Part shown: piece by piece, positions 1-7,900 of the stretch
Numbering within the stretch: the stretch's first letter is position 1
Layout of the letters: each line of letters starts with the position of its first letter
From: Belliella calami
GTDB lineage: Bacteria; Bacteroidota; Bacteroidia; Cytophagales; Cyclobacteriaceae
Direction of reading: 5' to 3'
NCBI RefSeq assembly: GCF_022549695.1
Contig: NZ_JAKZGS010000009.1
Coordinates: 1 to 64,000 of the forward strand
Length of the DNA stretch: 64,000 nt
Notes under the pieces: model-generated
What the model was told of the DNA's origin: nothing
What the model saw: only the letters and a program-made list of their open reading frames with translations
Database searches by the model: none
Position numbers and translations under genes: made by a program

Positions 1-1170
1 TGGATTTTTTATGTTTTTGTACTTTCTGCGTAAATCTGTGGTATCTGCGGGAGAAGAATTATTGCCCGCTGATTACGCTGATGTTCGCAGATTTTTATGT
101 TGTGTTTTGGATTTTTTATGTTTTTGTACTTTCTGCGGAAATCTGTGGTATCTGCGGGAGAAGAATTATTGCCCGCTGATTACGCTGATGTTCGCAGATT
201 TTTATGTTGTGTTTTGGATTTTTTATGTTTTTGTCCTTTCTGCGTAAATCTGTGGTATCTGCGGGAGAAGAATTATTGCCCGCTGATTACGCTGATGTTC
301 GCAGATTTTTATGTTGTGTTTTGGGTTTTTTATGTTTTTGTCCTTTCTGCGGAAATCTGTGGTATCTGCGGGAGAAAAATTATTGCCCGCTGATTACGCT
401 GATGTTCGCAGATTTTTATGTTGTGTTTTGGATTTTTTAAGTTTTTGTACTTTCTGCGTAAATCTGTGGTATCTGCGGGAGAAGAATTATTGCCCGCTGA
501 TTACGCTGATGTTCGCAGATTTTTAAATTGGATTTTGGATTTTTTAAGTTTTTGTCCTTTCTGCGTAAATCTGCGGTATCTGCGGGAGAAAAATTATTGC
601 CCGCTGATTACGCTGATGTTCGCAGATTTATATGTTGTGTTTTGGATTTTTTATGTTTTTGTACTTTCTGCGTAAATCTGCGGTATTTGTGGGAGAAAAA
701 TTATGGCCCGCTGATTACGCTGATGTTCGCAGATTTATATGTTGTGTTTTGGATTTTTTATGTTTTTGTACTTTCTGCGTAAATCTGTGGTATCTGCGGG
801 AGAAAAATTATTGCCCGCTGATTACGCTGATGTTCGCAGATTTTTAAATTGGATTTTGGATTTCTTCAAGTTTTTGTACTTTCTGCGTAAATCTGCGGTA
901 TCTGCGGGAGAAGAATTATTGCCCGCTGATTACGCTGATGTTCGCAGATTTTTATGTTGTGTTTTGGATTTTTTATGTTTTTGTACTTTCTGCGTAAATC
1001 TGCGGTATCTGCGGGAGAAAAATTATTGCCCGCTGATTACGCTGATGTTCGCAGATTTTTATGTTGTGTTTTGGATTTTTTATGTTTTTGTACTTTCTGC
1101 GTAAATCTGCGGTATCTGCGGGAGAAAAATTATTGCCCGCTGATTACGGCTGATGATCGCAGATTTTTAA
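1..1170. repeat. Tandem array of a 107-bp hairpin-forming repeat, 11 copies
   Basis: Head-to-tail copies of one 107-bp unit begin at 1, 108, 215, 322, 429, 536, 643, 750, 857, 965 and 1072. The copy at 857 is 108 bp, and the last is cut short near 1170. The left edge of the window cuts the array, so the true copy number is unknown. Each unit has a T-rich part and two imperfectly complementary 27-nt arms (in copy 1, 25-51 and 65-91, with a 13-nt spacer; 20 of 27 positions can pair). Copies differ by a few substitutions, for example gaagaatt versus gaaaaatt in the spacer and an aaattgga variant at the ends of copies 5 and 8. The 107-bp period shifts the reading frame in every copy, so the many overlapping open frames are not genes. 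The array lies 3' of a minus-strand acyltransferase gene. Its function is unknown. Confidence 0.95.
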
Positions 1171-1255
1171 TCAATATATCTTCTATTTCTTTGTGAATCA
1201 GTGGTAAATGAGGGAGTAATTCAGGAGCACAAGGGAAAAATTAGTATTTATTTCT
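1171..1255. other. Degenerate edge of the repeat array and short spacer
   Basis: After the last recognisable copy, the stretch at about 1190-1220 (gtgaatcagtggtaaatgag) still resembles the arm part of the repeat, with many substitutions. It probably marks an old, decayed copy. No gene or strong terminator is seen before the stop codon of the minus-strand acyltransferase at 1256. Confidence 0.45.
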
Positions 1256-2122
1256 TCAATCAATTTTGTCTGGATTAAATTCCCTACTCACTTTCCATCT
1301 ATTATGACTCCATAGATAGAGACTTGGACTGTGTCTGATAGTATGCTCGGTACGTCGGATGAATTCATCGGTGATGCTATGTTCTGCAGCTTGGTCATAG
1401 GGAGGATTATCCATTAGACTATAGGTGAAAATGTAATGCCCTCGTTTTGGTTTGCGAACATCAGAATAGATTACGGTATGCCCAAAGCGCTTGGCAAGTT
1501 TCTCTGCACCTTCAAAGAAAATCGTTTCTCTATTCATAAAAGGTGCCCAATAGCGGATTTCAGCTTTTGTGGGTCTTTGGTCGGCTGCTAGGACAATCAG
1601 CCGAGGTACCTCTCGATTCCTCAAATATTCTCTTTGAAAGGAAGCTCTTTCCACCAACATACCTCCAAATCTCCCTCTGATGTTTTTCATCAGTTTCTCG
1701 AAAAATGGGCTGTTTACTTTTAGATAGACCACTTCACACTGTGTGCTTATATTGCCCATCATTTGAAGCAAATGCATTTCCCAATTGAAAAAGTGTCCTG
1801 TCATTCCTACCACAACTTCGCCTTTTTTGATCAATTCAAGTGGTATATTTACATTTTCTATTTGTACCCTTTTTGCTAATTCTTTCTTGGAAATGGTGTA
1901 CATTTTGAAAGTTTCGGCAAAAGAATCTGTCAAGTTTCTGAAAAACTCCCTTTCAATTTTAAGTCTTTCTATTTCTGTTTTTTCAGGGAATGCATATTTT
2001 AAATTTTCCTTAATTACTTTTTTTCTATACCCAACTATATAATAACCAATCAAATACAAGATATCCGAAAAAATGTAGAGGATACTCAGTGGGAGGTAGG
2101 ATATTAGTTTGAAAAAGATCAT
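1256..2122 (-). CDS. LpxL/HtrB-family lysophospholipid (lipid A) acyltransferase
   Basis: The 288-aa protein fits the family of inner-membrane enzymes that add secondary acyl chains to lipid A precursors. One N-terminal hydrophobic segment (about residues 5-31) would anchor it in the inner membrane. The catalytic H-x4-[DE] motif is present as H110-FFNW-E115 in the context GMTGHFFNWE. A second conserved block, AADQRPTK, follows. The length is close to the family norm of about 290-310 residues. It stands alone between the repeat array and the sigma-factor operon, which points away from it. The family call is firm; which acyl chain and acceptor it uses cannot be read from the sequence, and acylation of another lipid, such as an ornithine or other aminolipid, remains possible. 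Confidence 0.88.
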   Translation of the reverse strand: MIFFKLISYLPLSILYIFSDILYLIGYYIVGYRKKVIKENLKYAFPEKTEIERLKIEREFFRNLTDSFAETFKMYTISKKELAKRVQIENVNIPLELIKKGEVVVGMTGHFFNWEMHLLQMMGNISTQCEVVYLKVNSPFFEKLMKNIRGRFGGMLVERASFQREYLRNREVPRLIVLAADQRPTKAEIRYWAPFMNRETIFFEGAEKLAKRFGHTVIYSDVRKPKRGHYIFTYSLMDNPPYDQAAEHSITDEFIRRTEHTIRHSPSLYLWSHNRWKVSREFNPDKID

Positions 2123-2422
2123 TTTATAGGTAGGTTTCTTTTACGTGAAAGTGTTTTATTGGCAAATATCTAAATATCCTATGTTAATACCTGTATCCTA
2201 AGCAATAAGTTTAAAAAATTGCAATGGAAAAGACTTTTATAAAATTCGTTTCGCATCCATTATCTCAGTATCTAGTTTCGATCAATACCAAAATGATGGC
2301 AGCCATATGAATTTGAAAATCAAACTATCATTAATCAAATTTTTATTTGAGAAAATGGATTGTCAACCACTTTCTTCAAAAAAATTAGCTAAAATTTATT
2401 GCAATGATTACTTTTGGTACTT
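2123..2422. other. Divergent spacer between the acyltransferase and sigma-factor genes
   Basis: About 300 bp of AT-rich sequence separates two divergently transcribed genes and should hold both promoters. A TACTTTTG element (2409-2416) matches the Bacteroidota -7 consensus but lies only 6 bp before the sigma-factor ATG and has no TTG at the expected -33 distance. If used, it would give a leaderless message. A 28-codon open frame at 2224-2310 was not accepted as a gene. Confidence 0.4.
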
Positions 2423-3016
2423 ATGTCTGAAGTGCAGAGAAAAAAATATTCCGATCAGGAAAAAAACAGGATTTTTGACGGGGAATTTATGCCACACATA
2501 GATTCCATGTATAATTTTGGTTATAGGTTGACCTTTGATGAGGACGATGCCAAAGATTTGGTGCAAGATACTTATCTTAAGGCATACCGATTTATCAATT
2601 CCTTTGAGCAAGGTACAAATGCAAAGGCATGGTTGTTTAGGATATTGAAAAATAGTTTTATAAACGATTACAGAAAGAAAAGCAAGCAGCCAGCCAAAGT
2701 TGATTATCAGGAAGTTGAAACTTATTACAACTCTGATGATGTTGACTATGGTATCACCTCAGATTTACGTGTGGATTCTCTCAAGGATATGCTTGGGGAT
2801 GAGATTTCAAATGCACTCAACAGTCTTGCGGTGGATTTTCGAACAGTTATCATTCTATGTGATTTGGAAGGATTTACTTACGAAGAAATGGCGAAGATTT
2901 TGGATATTCCGATCGGAACAGTTAGGTCTAGGTTGCATAGAGCGAGGAACTTATTGAAAGAGAAGTTACGTTCATATGCTCAAAACATGGGATATAAAAC
3001 CGATGAAGAGGAATAG
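2423..3016 (+). CDS. Sigma-70 family RNA polymerase sigma factor (ECF-like)
   Basis: The 197-aa protein has the two-domain plan of ECF sigma factors. Region 2 lies at about residues 20-90, with DDAKDLVQDTYLKAYRF (41-57) in the core-binding helix. Region 4 lies at about 135-185, with the DNA-binding helix-turn-helix FTYEEMAKILDIPIGTVRSR (151-170) followed by LHRARNLLKEKL. An acidic linker rich in D and Y (about 93-115) joins them. I start it at ATG 2423 because the in-frame TTG at 2414 adds only three residues. It is followed after 52 bp by a small Cys-rich gene that looks like its anti-sigma factor, then by gmk and nadD. It should direct RNA polymerase to a dedicated promoter set; the inducing signal is unknown. 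Confidence 0.93.
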   Translation: MSEVQRKKYSDQEKNRIFDGEFMPHIDSMYNFGYRLTFDEDDAKDLVQDTYLKAYRFINSFEQGTNAKAWLFRILKNSFINDYRKKSKQPAKVDYQEVETYYNSDDVDYGITSDLRVDSLKDMLGDEISNALNSLAVDFRTVIILCDLEGFTYEEMAKILDIPIGTVRSRLHRARNLLKEKLRSYAQNMGYKTDEEE

Positions 3017-3068
3017 TTTCAGATTAATTATGAATAAGTATTAAAGATTACCCTAGATTAATATTAAA

Positions 3069-3341
3069 ATGGAGAATAATTTAGAAGGAACAGGAGAGAG
3101 GAAATTGCAGTGTGATGATGTGAGCAAATGCTTTCAATTGCTGGAAAGTATTCTAGATGGGAATGAAAGCGCCGATTCGCAGGAAGTCCTCAAATCAAAA
3201 CTTGCAAAATGTCAACCATGTTTTGAGCACTATCATTTGGAACAGGCGATCAAAGAAGTACTACGTACTAAGTGTACTAAGCATGAAGTGCCATCTCAGC
3301 TGGTAGAAAATATCCGTCAAAAAATCGAAGAGATAAAATAA
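3069..3341 (+). CDS. Small Cys-rich protein, probable zinc-binding anti-sigma factor
   Basis: This 90-aa soluble protein has a C48-x2-C51 pair followed by H54, H56, C69 and H72, plus C15 and C21 near the N-terminus. Its position right after an ECF-like sigma gene and its C-x2-C-x(17)-C layout resemble small zinc-binding (ZAS-type) anti-sigma factors, which hold the sigma factor until a redox or other signal releases it. The histidine expected four residues before the first Cys of the classical H-x3-C-x2-C motif is Lys44 here. Metal binding may therefore use other ligands or be absent. No membrane segment is present, so it would act in the cytoplasm. It ends 5 bp before the gmk start. The anti-sigma role is inferred from context and motif. 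Confidence 0.72.
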   Translation: MENNLEGTGERKLQCDDVSKCFQLLESILDGNESADSQEVLKSKLAKCQPCFEHYHLEQAIKEVLRTKCTKHEVPSQLVENIRQKIEEIK

Positions 3342-3346
3342 GGGAT

Positions 3347-3919
3347 ATGTCATCAGGAAAAGCAATTATTTTTTCAGCACCGTCAGGTTCAGGCAAAACA
3401 ACAATAGTTCGTCATTTAATAGGGAAAATTCCGAATCTAGGTTTTTCTATTTCTGCTTGTACGAGAGACAAGAGAGGTAGGGAAGAGGAGAATGGCAAGG
3501 ATTATTATTTTTTGAGTCCGGATGAATTCAAATCCAAAATAGATCAGGATTCATTTATAGAATGGGAAGAGGTATATGAAGGTAATTTTTATGGTACTCT
3601 CAAAGAAGAAATTCAGCGTATTTGGGATTCAGGAAAACATGTGATTTTTGATGTAGATGTCAAAGGAGGGCTAAATCTAAAAGATTATTTTGGAGATAAA
3701 GCTTTGGCTATATTTGTAAAAGTACCTTCCATGGATGTACTTACGGAAAGACTTAAAGACAGGGGAACAGAATCGGAAGAGAGCTTATCGAGGAGGTTAT
3801 ATAAAGCAAAGTTTGAAATGGGCTTTGAGAATAAATTTGACGTTACTATCGTCAATGACGACATGCAAAAGTCATTCATGGAAGCAGAAGCAATCGTAGG
3901 GAAATTCTTAGAACAGTAA
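3347..3919 (+). CDS. gmk: Guanylate kinase
   Basis: Guanylate kinase transfers a phosphate from ATP to GMP (or dGMP), feeding GTP synthesis. The 190-aa length fits the family. The P-loop APSGSGKTT (residues 11-19) is intact. The GMP-binding part is recognisable from residue 37 onward ([20 protein letters not shown]), where the family usually reads STRxPRxGExxGxxYxF, and [12 protein letters not shown] matches the DVDxxGa block. The start ATG at 3347 is 5 bp after the preceding stop codon, and nadD begins 2 bp after its own stop, so the four genes from 2423 are probably one operon. Function is assigned with confidence from motif and length. Confidence 0.96.
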   Translation: MSSGKAIIFSAPSGSGKTTIVRHLIGKIPNLGFSISACTRDKRGREEENGKDYYFLSPDEFKSKIDQDSFIEWEEVYEGNFYGTLKEEIQRIWDSGKHVIFDVDVKGGLNLKDYFGDKALAIFVKVPSMDVLTERLKDRGTESEESLSRRLYKAKFEMGFENKFDVTIVNDDMQKSFMEAEAIVGKFLEQ

Positions 3920-3921
3920 TT

Positions 3922-4488
3922 TTGAAAATCGGCTTATTTTTCGGATCTTTTAATCCTATTCATATTGGACATTTGATTATAGCCAATGTGATGCAGGATC
4001 AGACTGAATTGGATGAAGTCTGGTTTGTAGTCAGTCCTCAGAATCCTTTCAAGACAAAGAAATCACTATTGCACGAATTTGATCGGCTTAGGATGGTAGA
4101 GCTCGCCATCGCCGATCATTTTCATTTTAAGGCCTCTGACGTAGAATTTCACATGCCTAGGCCAAGCTATACAATCGATACACTCACTTACTTAAGTGAA
4201 AAATACCCAAAGCACGAATTCAAACTTATAATAGGTAGTGATAATCTAACCCATTTTCACAAATGGAAAAATCATGACCTTATTTTGGACAGATATGGGC
4301 TATACGTATATCCAAGGCCAGGTGATCATCAGACATTCGATCATCCTAAAATCAAATACATAGCAGCACCAATGATGGATATCTCAGCTACATTTATTAG
4401 GAAAGCAATCAAGAACCAAAAATCTACTCGCTATTTAATTCCAGAAAGTGTAGACGAATATATAAAAGACAAAAAACTTTTTGTCTAA
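3922..4488 (+). CDS. nadD: Nicotinate-nucleotide adenylyltransferase
   Basis: NadD joins nicotinate mononucleotide and ATP to make deamido-NAD in NAD synthesis. The 188-aa protein opens with the nucleotidyltransferase signature GSFNPIHIGH (residues 8-17), whose H14-x-x-H17 contacts ATP. A C-terminal ISATFIRKAI corresponds to the family ISSTxIR motif, with Ala in place of the second Ser. The start codon is TTG, two bases after the gmk stop. No ATG lies upstream, and the signature sits at the expected distance from this TTG. The tight spacing suggests translational coupling with gmk. It is the last gene of the sigma-factor operon; 259 bp of spacer with no evident hairpin terminator follow. Confidence 0.95.
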   Translation: MKIGLFFGSFNPIHIGHLIIANVMQDQTELDEVWFVVSPQNPFKTKKSLLHEFDRLRMVELAIADHFHFKASDVEFHMPRPSYTIDTLTYLSEKYPKHEFKLIIGSDNLTHFHKWKNHDLILDRYGLYVYPRPGDHQTFDHPKIKYIAAPMMDISATFIRKAIKNQKSTRYLIPESVDEYIKDKKLFV

Positions 4489-4696
4489 ATATCTTCATAA
4501 GGATAACTAAACTTACTCCACATAAGTTGCGTTTACACTTTCCATAAAAAACATTTTAGAAAAGACATATTCATTGCTGCAGTCAGTTTATGATGGTCAG
4601 CAACGTGAAGGATTACACTTATAGTCAAAAAAGCAGACTATCTTATTCCTTTTTATGAATTATTTACAAGCAAAAGGAACTAATTAATTTCGAAAT

Positions 4697-4704
4697 TACT
4701 TTTG
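4697..4704 (+). promoter_or_regulatory. Putative -7 promoter element for trxA
   Basis: TACTTTTG matches the Bacteroidota -7 consensus TAnnTTTG and sits 43 bp before the trxA ATG. A clear -33 TTG is not seen at 19-21 bp upstream, so confidence is moderate. The rest of the 4489-4747 spacer shows nothing else recognisable. Confidence 0.5.
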
Positions 4705-4747
4705 TAGTATATTTGAGAATTTAGAAATAACATAAATCATATAAAAA

Positions 4748-5068
4748 ATGGCAAAAGCAATAGAAATTACTGATTCTAATTTTGAAGAAATTATGAAAAC
4801 TGGACAGCCTATCCTTGTGGATTTTTGGGCTGAATGGTGTGGACCATGTAAAATGATCGGTCCGGTAGTTGAAGAACTCGCTGGTGATTACGATGGCAAA
4901 GCTGTAGTTGGAAAAGTAGATGTAGATGCAAATCCTGGAGTTGCTGCTCAGTTTGGTATCAGAAGTATTCCAACCTTACTATTCTTCAAAGATGGTCAAA
5001 TTGTAGACAAACAAGTAGGGGCTGTACCTAAGTCAGTATTGGCTCAGAAACTTGATGCGCAATTGTAA
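4748..5068 (+). CDS. trxA: Thioredoxin
   Basis: Thioredoxin is a cytoplasmic disulfide reductase that supplies electrons to ribonucleotide reductase, peroxiredoxins and other targets. The 106-aa protein has the active site W30-C31-G-P-C34-K in the usual FWAEWCGPCK context and the cis-proline loop IRSIPTLLFF. The length equals that of typical thioredoxin 1. It has no signal peptide. It is a single-gene unit: a putative -7 element lies upstream and a strong hairpin terminator begins about 25 bp after the stop codon. Confidence 0.97.
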   Translation: MAKAIEITDSNFEEIMKTGQPILVDFWAEWCGPCKMIGPVVEELAGDYDGKAVVGKVDVDANPGVAAQFGIRSIPTLLFFKDGQIVDKQVGAVPKSVLAQKLDAQL

Positions 5069-5084
5069 TAGCTTTTAAATAGAG

Positions 5085-5125
5085 CAAAAAAAAACCGCTA
5101 AGAGTAATCTTAGCGGTTTTTTTAA
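5085..5125. terminator. Bidirectional intrinsic terminator between trxA and the DUF502 gene
   Basis: An 11-bp perfect stem (AACCGCTAAGA at 5093-5103 with its complement at 5108-5118) closes a GTAA tetraloop on the plus strand. It is flanked by an A-run on the left and a T-run on the right. It can stop trxA transcription on the plus strand and transcription of the convergent minus-strand gene ending at 5146. Confidence 0.93.
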
Positions 5126-5145
5126 TAAAGGCAATTTTTTTAAAC

Positions 5146-5706
5146 TTATAATCTTTCCAGATTCGAAACCCCACCTGAAACAATAAATTTCATTACATCC
5201 GAACTTTTGACATTGGTAAGGATTCTGACATTGTCTCTTGGTACGAGATAAAGGTTTCCTGAGAAGTTATAGCTGTGAGGAAAATAGATGGCTACCAAGC
5301 TTTCCTCCTCTAGTGAAGCCAAGTTATCCTGTGTTATGAAGCCAAGTCGAGACATACCTTCGGAAAGTTTTACTATGACCGGCGTATTGAATTTTTTCTT
5401 GTCACCTACAAAGGCTGACATCAAGTCCTTGATACTTGTATAAACGATATTTATCAAGGGAATTTTAAAAATCCATTTCTCAAATAAGTCAAATAGAGGT
5501 TTGGTGATGAATAGACTAGCCAAATACCCTACAAATGTAATAAATCCCAGCATGACTAAAATGCCCAGTCCTGGTACAGGAATAGGTATGATGCCATCCA
5601 AAAAATTTATTGTCAAGATGATCACATAAATAGTCAAACCCAAAGGGACTACAAAAAGTAACCCTCGCAGAAAGTATTTTATAAATCTTTTGTAGGTAAA
5701 TGCCAT
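5146..5706 (-). CDS. DUF502 family membrane protein
   Basis: The 186-aa protein starts with a basic segment and has two strongly hydrophobic stretches (about residues 8-36 and 45-68). A soluble C-terminal part follows, with the family-like phrases NIVYTSIKDLMSAF and FPHSYNFSGNLYLVPRDNV. This is the layout of the DUF502 family, whose biochemical role is not established. It would sit in the inner membrane. The gene lies between two terminators (5085-5125 and 5737-5768), so it is probably transcribed alone from a promoter in the short spacer before 5706. No function is proposed. Confidence 0.8.
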   Translation of the reverse strand: MAFTYKRFIKYFLRGLLFVVPLGLTIYVIILTINFLDGIIPIPVPGLGILVMLGFITFVGYLASLFITKPLFDLFEKWIFKIPLINIVYTSIKDLMSAFVGDKKKFNTPVIVKLSEGMSRLGFITQDNLASLEEESLVAIYFPHSYNFSGNLYLVPRDNVRILTNVKSSDVMKFIVSGGVSNLERL

Positions 5707-5736
5707 TTTGAAAATTTGTTAAGTTCGTAAAACTAC

Positions 5737-5768
5737 AAAAAAGCCCCAGATTACTCTGAGGCTTTTTT
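5737..5768 (-). terminator. Intrinsic terminator of the nqr operon
   Basis: On the minus strand the RNA forms a stem with AGCCTCAGA, loop GTAA, TCTGGGGCT, then a T-run. The one non-canonical pair is a U-G wobble on the minus strand but a C-A mismatch on the plus strand. The hairpin is therefore built for transcripts coming from nqrE, whose stop is at 5792. Confidence 0.88.
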
Positions 5769-5791
5769 TAATTTTATTTATGACTATGTTA

Positions 5792-6403
5792 TTATAAGTC
5801 AATTCCCATAAATGACATAAAGGCAATTCCCATCAACCCAGTAAGGAGCATGGTAATACCAAGACCTTTAAGACCATTAGGTACATTTGAATATTTCAAT
5901 TTTTCTCTGATAGCTGCCAAGGCTATGATAGCCAAGAAGAAGCCAGTCCCCGAACCGAAACCATAAACAGCTGATTCAGCCAATGTATAGTCTCTCTGAG
6001 CCATGAACAAAGAACCACCAAGGATTGCGCAGTTTACAGCGATCAAAGGAAGGAAGATACCCAAAGCTCCGTAAAGTGCAGGAGCAAATTTCTCAACAAC
6101 CATCTCTACCAACTGAACCATAGCTGCAATGATGGCGATGAACATAATGAATCTCAAGAATGAAAGGTCAATAGTAGCAAATGTTTCACCTGCCCAAGAC
6201 AATGCACCTTCTTTCAATACAAATTCATTCAAAAGCCAGTTGACAGGTACTGTTACAGTCAGTACGAAAATTACTGCTGCACCAAGACCCAAAGCTGTGC
6301 TTACTTTTTTGGATACCGCCAAGAATGAACACATTCCTAGGAAGTACGCAAATACCATGTTGTCAATAAATATTGATCGTATAGCTAAATTAAATAATTC
6401 CAT
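5792..6403 (-). CDS. nqrE: Na+-translocating NADH:quinone reductase subunit E
   Basis: NqrE is one of the two small integral membrane subunits of Na+-NQR. With NqrD it forms the inverted pair of helical bundles that carries an iron-sulfur centre near the membrane middle. The 203-aa length is typical. Six hydrophobic segments are visible and the N-terminus [25 protein letters not shown] is family-like, including a Cys in the first helix (C25). A second Cys lies in VNCAILGG, the NCA(I/V)xG motif shared with NqrD. It follows nqrD after 14 bp and is the last gene of this operon: a terminator follows its stop, and no nqrF is found downstream. Confidence 0.95.
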   Translation of the reverse strand: MELFNLAIRSIFIDNMVFAYFLGMCSFLAVSKKVSTALGLGAAVIFVLTVTVPVNWLLNEFVLKEGALSWAGETFATIDLSFLRFIMFIAIIAAMVQLVEMVVEKFAPALYGALGIFLPLIAVNCAILGGSLFMAQRDYTLAESAVYGFGSGTGFFLAIIALAAIREKLKYSNVPNGLKGLGITMLLTGLMGIAFMSFMGIDL

Positions 6404-6417
6404 ATCTCTTTTATTTA

Positions 6418-7098
6418 TTAATGTTCAACATATCCAGTTTTGGTACGCTGTACCCAAATGATCAATCCAAGAATGATAAATGCACCTACTGGAGATACCA
6501 TCAATCCGTTGGTAGCCAAGCTGAAATCTTCTCCAAACAATCCAGAGATTGGTTCATATATGGCAACACCGAAAACTGACCCTGAACCTAATAGCTCTCT
6601 AAAGAAAGCAACGGCCAGGATAATCCACGAATAACCCAAAGCACTACCAAACCCATCAAGAATGGCGTCATATGGCTTGTTTCCTAATGCAAATGCTTCC
6701 AAACGACCCATTACGATACAGTTGGTGATGATCAATCCAACAAATACTGAAAGCTCTTTGTACATATCAAATGCAAATGCTTTCAACACTTCATTTACCA
6801 ATGTCACCAAAGTAGCCACTACCGCAAGTTGCACGATAATCCTTACCCTTGAAGGAATGGTGTTTCTCAAAAGTGAAATTGTCAGGTTTGCCATAACAAT
6901 TACGAAAATAACCGAAATTGCCATTACCAAGGTTGGCTGCATCTGAGTTGTAACCGCTAGTGCCGAACAAATTCCAAGTACTTGAATGGTAATTGGGTTA
7001 TCGTCAACCAATGGGTCAGATATTAATTTTTTTCTTCTTTTCGACAGAAGCGCCTCTGAGGACTTTTTTACTTCTGCTTGTGCTGTTTCTGTACTCAT
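6418..7098 (-). CDS. nqrD: Na+-translocating NADH:quinone reductase subunit D
   Basis: NqrD is the partner of NqrE in the membrane core of Na+-NQR. The 226-aa protein has a soluble, Lys/Ser-rich N-terminal extension of about 25 residues before the family sequence [25 protein letters not shown]. It then has six membrane helices, with the two conserved Cys regions GICSAL and NCIVMGR. Its length is a little above the usual ~210 because of the N-terminal extension. It is separated by 14 bp from nqrE and 25 bp from nqrC. The N-terminal extension could shorten if a later start is used, but the ATG at 7098 is well placed for the operon. Confidence 0.95.
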   Translation of the reverse strand: MSTETAQAEVKKSSEALLSKRRKKLISDPLVDDNPITIQVLGICSALAVTTQMQPTLVMAISVIFVIVMANLTISLLRNTIPSRVRIIVQLAVVATLVTLVNEVLKAFAFDMYKELSVFVGLIITNCIVMGRLEAFALGNKPYDAILDGFGSALGYSWIILAVAFFRELLGSGSVFGVAIYEPISGLFGEDFSLATNGLMVSPVGAFIILGLIIWVQRTKTGYVEH

Positions 7099-7123
7099 TA
7101 TATAAAGATTGAAACGTTCAAAA

Positions 7124-7900
7124 TCAATTTAAGACTGCTACTTCCGTAGAGTTTCCGGATTTTTTCTTTTCGATGTAAGATTCGTAGTAGCTGATGTAGT
7201 TTTTCAACATGTCATTTACACCATTTGCAGTAATAGTTGCACCTGATAAGCCATCTACTTTGTGTTCTTCTCCATCATAATCCTTTCCTTCACCCTTTTG
7301 CATGATCACGGCTCTCAATTCCCCACTCTCGTCAAAGATTTTTTTCCCCTGATATCTTGCCTGAACATTGTTTTCTGTGATTCTTGCACCTAGACCAGGC
7401 GTTTCACCTTTGTGTGAGAAAGTAACTCCTTCTACTGTGTTAAGGTCTGTTTGAAGTGCCAAATAGCCCCATATTTCGTCCCATAGTCCCGCTCCATATA
7501 CTGGAAGGATATATGAATCAACTGCATCTTCATTTCCTTCTTCGTGATAGATAAAGATTGGATATAATCGATCTTCAGGAGATTTCTTGTAGTTTTTACC
7601 TACATCTACTGACTCCGCTACTATACTATTTCCCTCAGAATCTTTTTCTACTTCATTTCCTTCAATATCAACTACTTTTGAAGCAATTCTAGATTCATAA
7701 TATTCTAATACTTCTTCAGGACTCATTGCTCTCAAATCCTCAGGTGCCATTACAGCTCCCAAAATCTGTTTTTTATTGTCGAGATCCTGCGCTTTCTTTT
7801 GTATAGGCCCAAGTACTTGAGATGTTCCCGATAGCAATAATCCAAGTACTACTGTTAGGATTACTGAGAAAGTGATGATATAACCGTTAGACTGTTGCAC
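7124..7900 (-). CDS. nqrC: Na+-translocating NADH:quinone reductase subunit C
   Basis: NqrC carries covalently bound FMN and relays electrons within Na+-NQR. The 258-aa protein has one N-terminal membrane helix (about 7-29) and a large periplasmic domain. The flavinylation motif DGLSGAT ends at Thr222, the residue expected to bind FMN through ApbE. No apbE is present in this window, so it must be encoded elsewhere. The start codon overlaps the end of nqrB by 14 bp, which indicates translational coupling. Length and motif spacing are normal for the family. Confidence 0.96.
   Translation of the reverse strand: MQQSNGYIITFSVILTVVLGLLLSGTSQVLGPIQKKAQDLDNKKQILGAVMAPEDLRAMSPEEVLEYYESRIASKVVDIEGNEVEKDSEGNSIVAESVDVGKNYKKSPEDRLYPIFIYHEEGNEDAVDSYILPVYGAGLWDEIWGYLALQTDLNTVEGVTFSHKGETPGLGARITENNVQARYQGKKIFDESGELRAVIMQKGEGKDYDGEEHKVDGLSGATITANGVNDMLKNYISYYESYIEKKKSGNSTEVAVLN

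Noticed and set aside
1-1170. CRISPR array
   Set aside because: The repeat is 107 bp with no unique spacers between copies and no cas genes nearby.
11-1196. Nine overlapping open frames of 71-121 codons in the repeat array
   Set aside because: They are the same 107-bp repeat read in rotating frames; protein text repeats because the DNA repeats, and the T-rich composition gives F/L/C/Y-rich sequences unlike real proteins.
2224-2310. 28-codon open frame, possibly a leader peptide before the sigma-factor gene
   Set aside because: Too short, no family features, no codon pattern, and no regulatory hairpins linked to it.
2307-2501. 64-codon plus-strand frame
   Set aside because: It overlaps the sigma-factor gene in another frame and has no family features.
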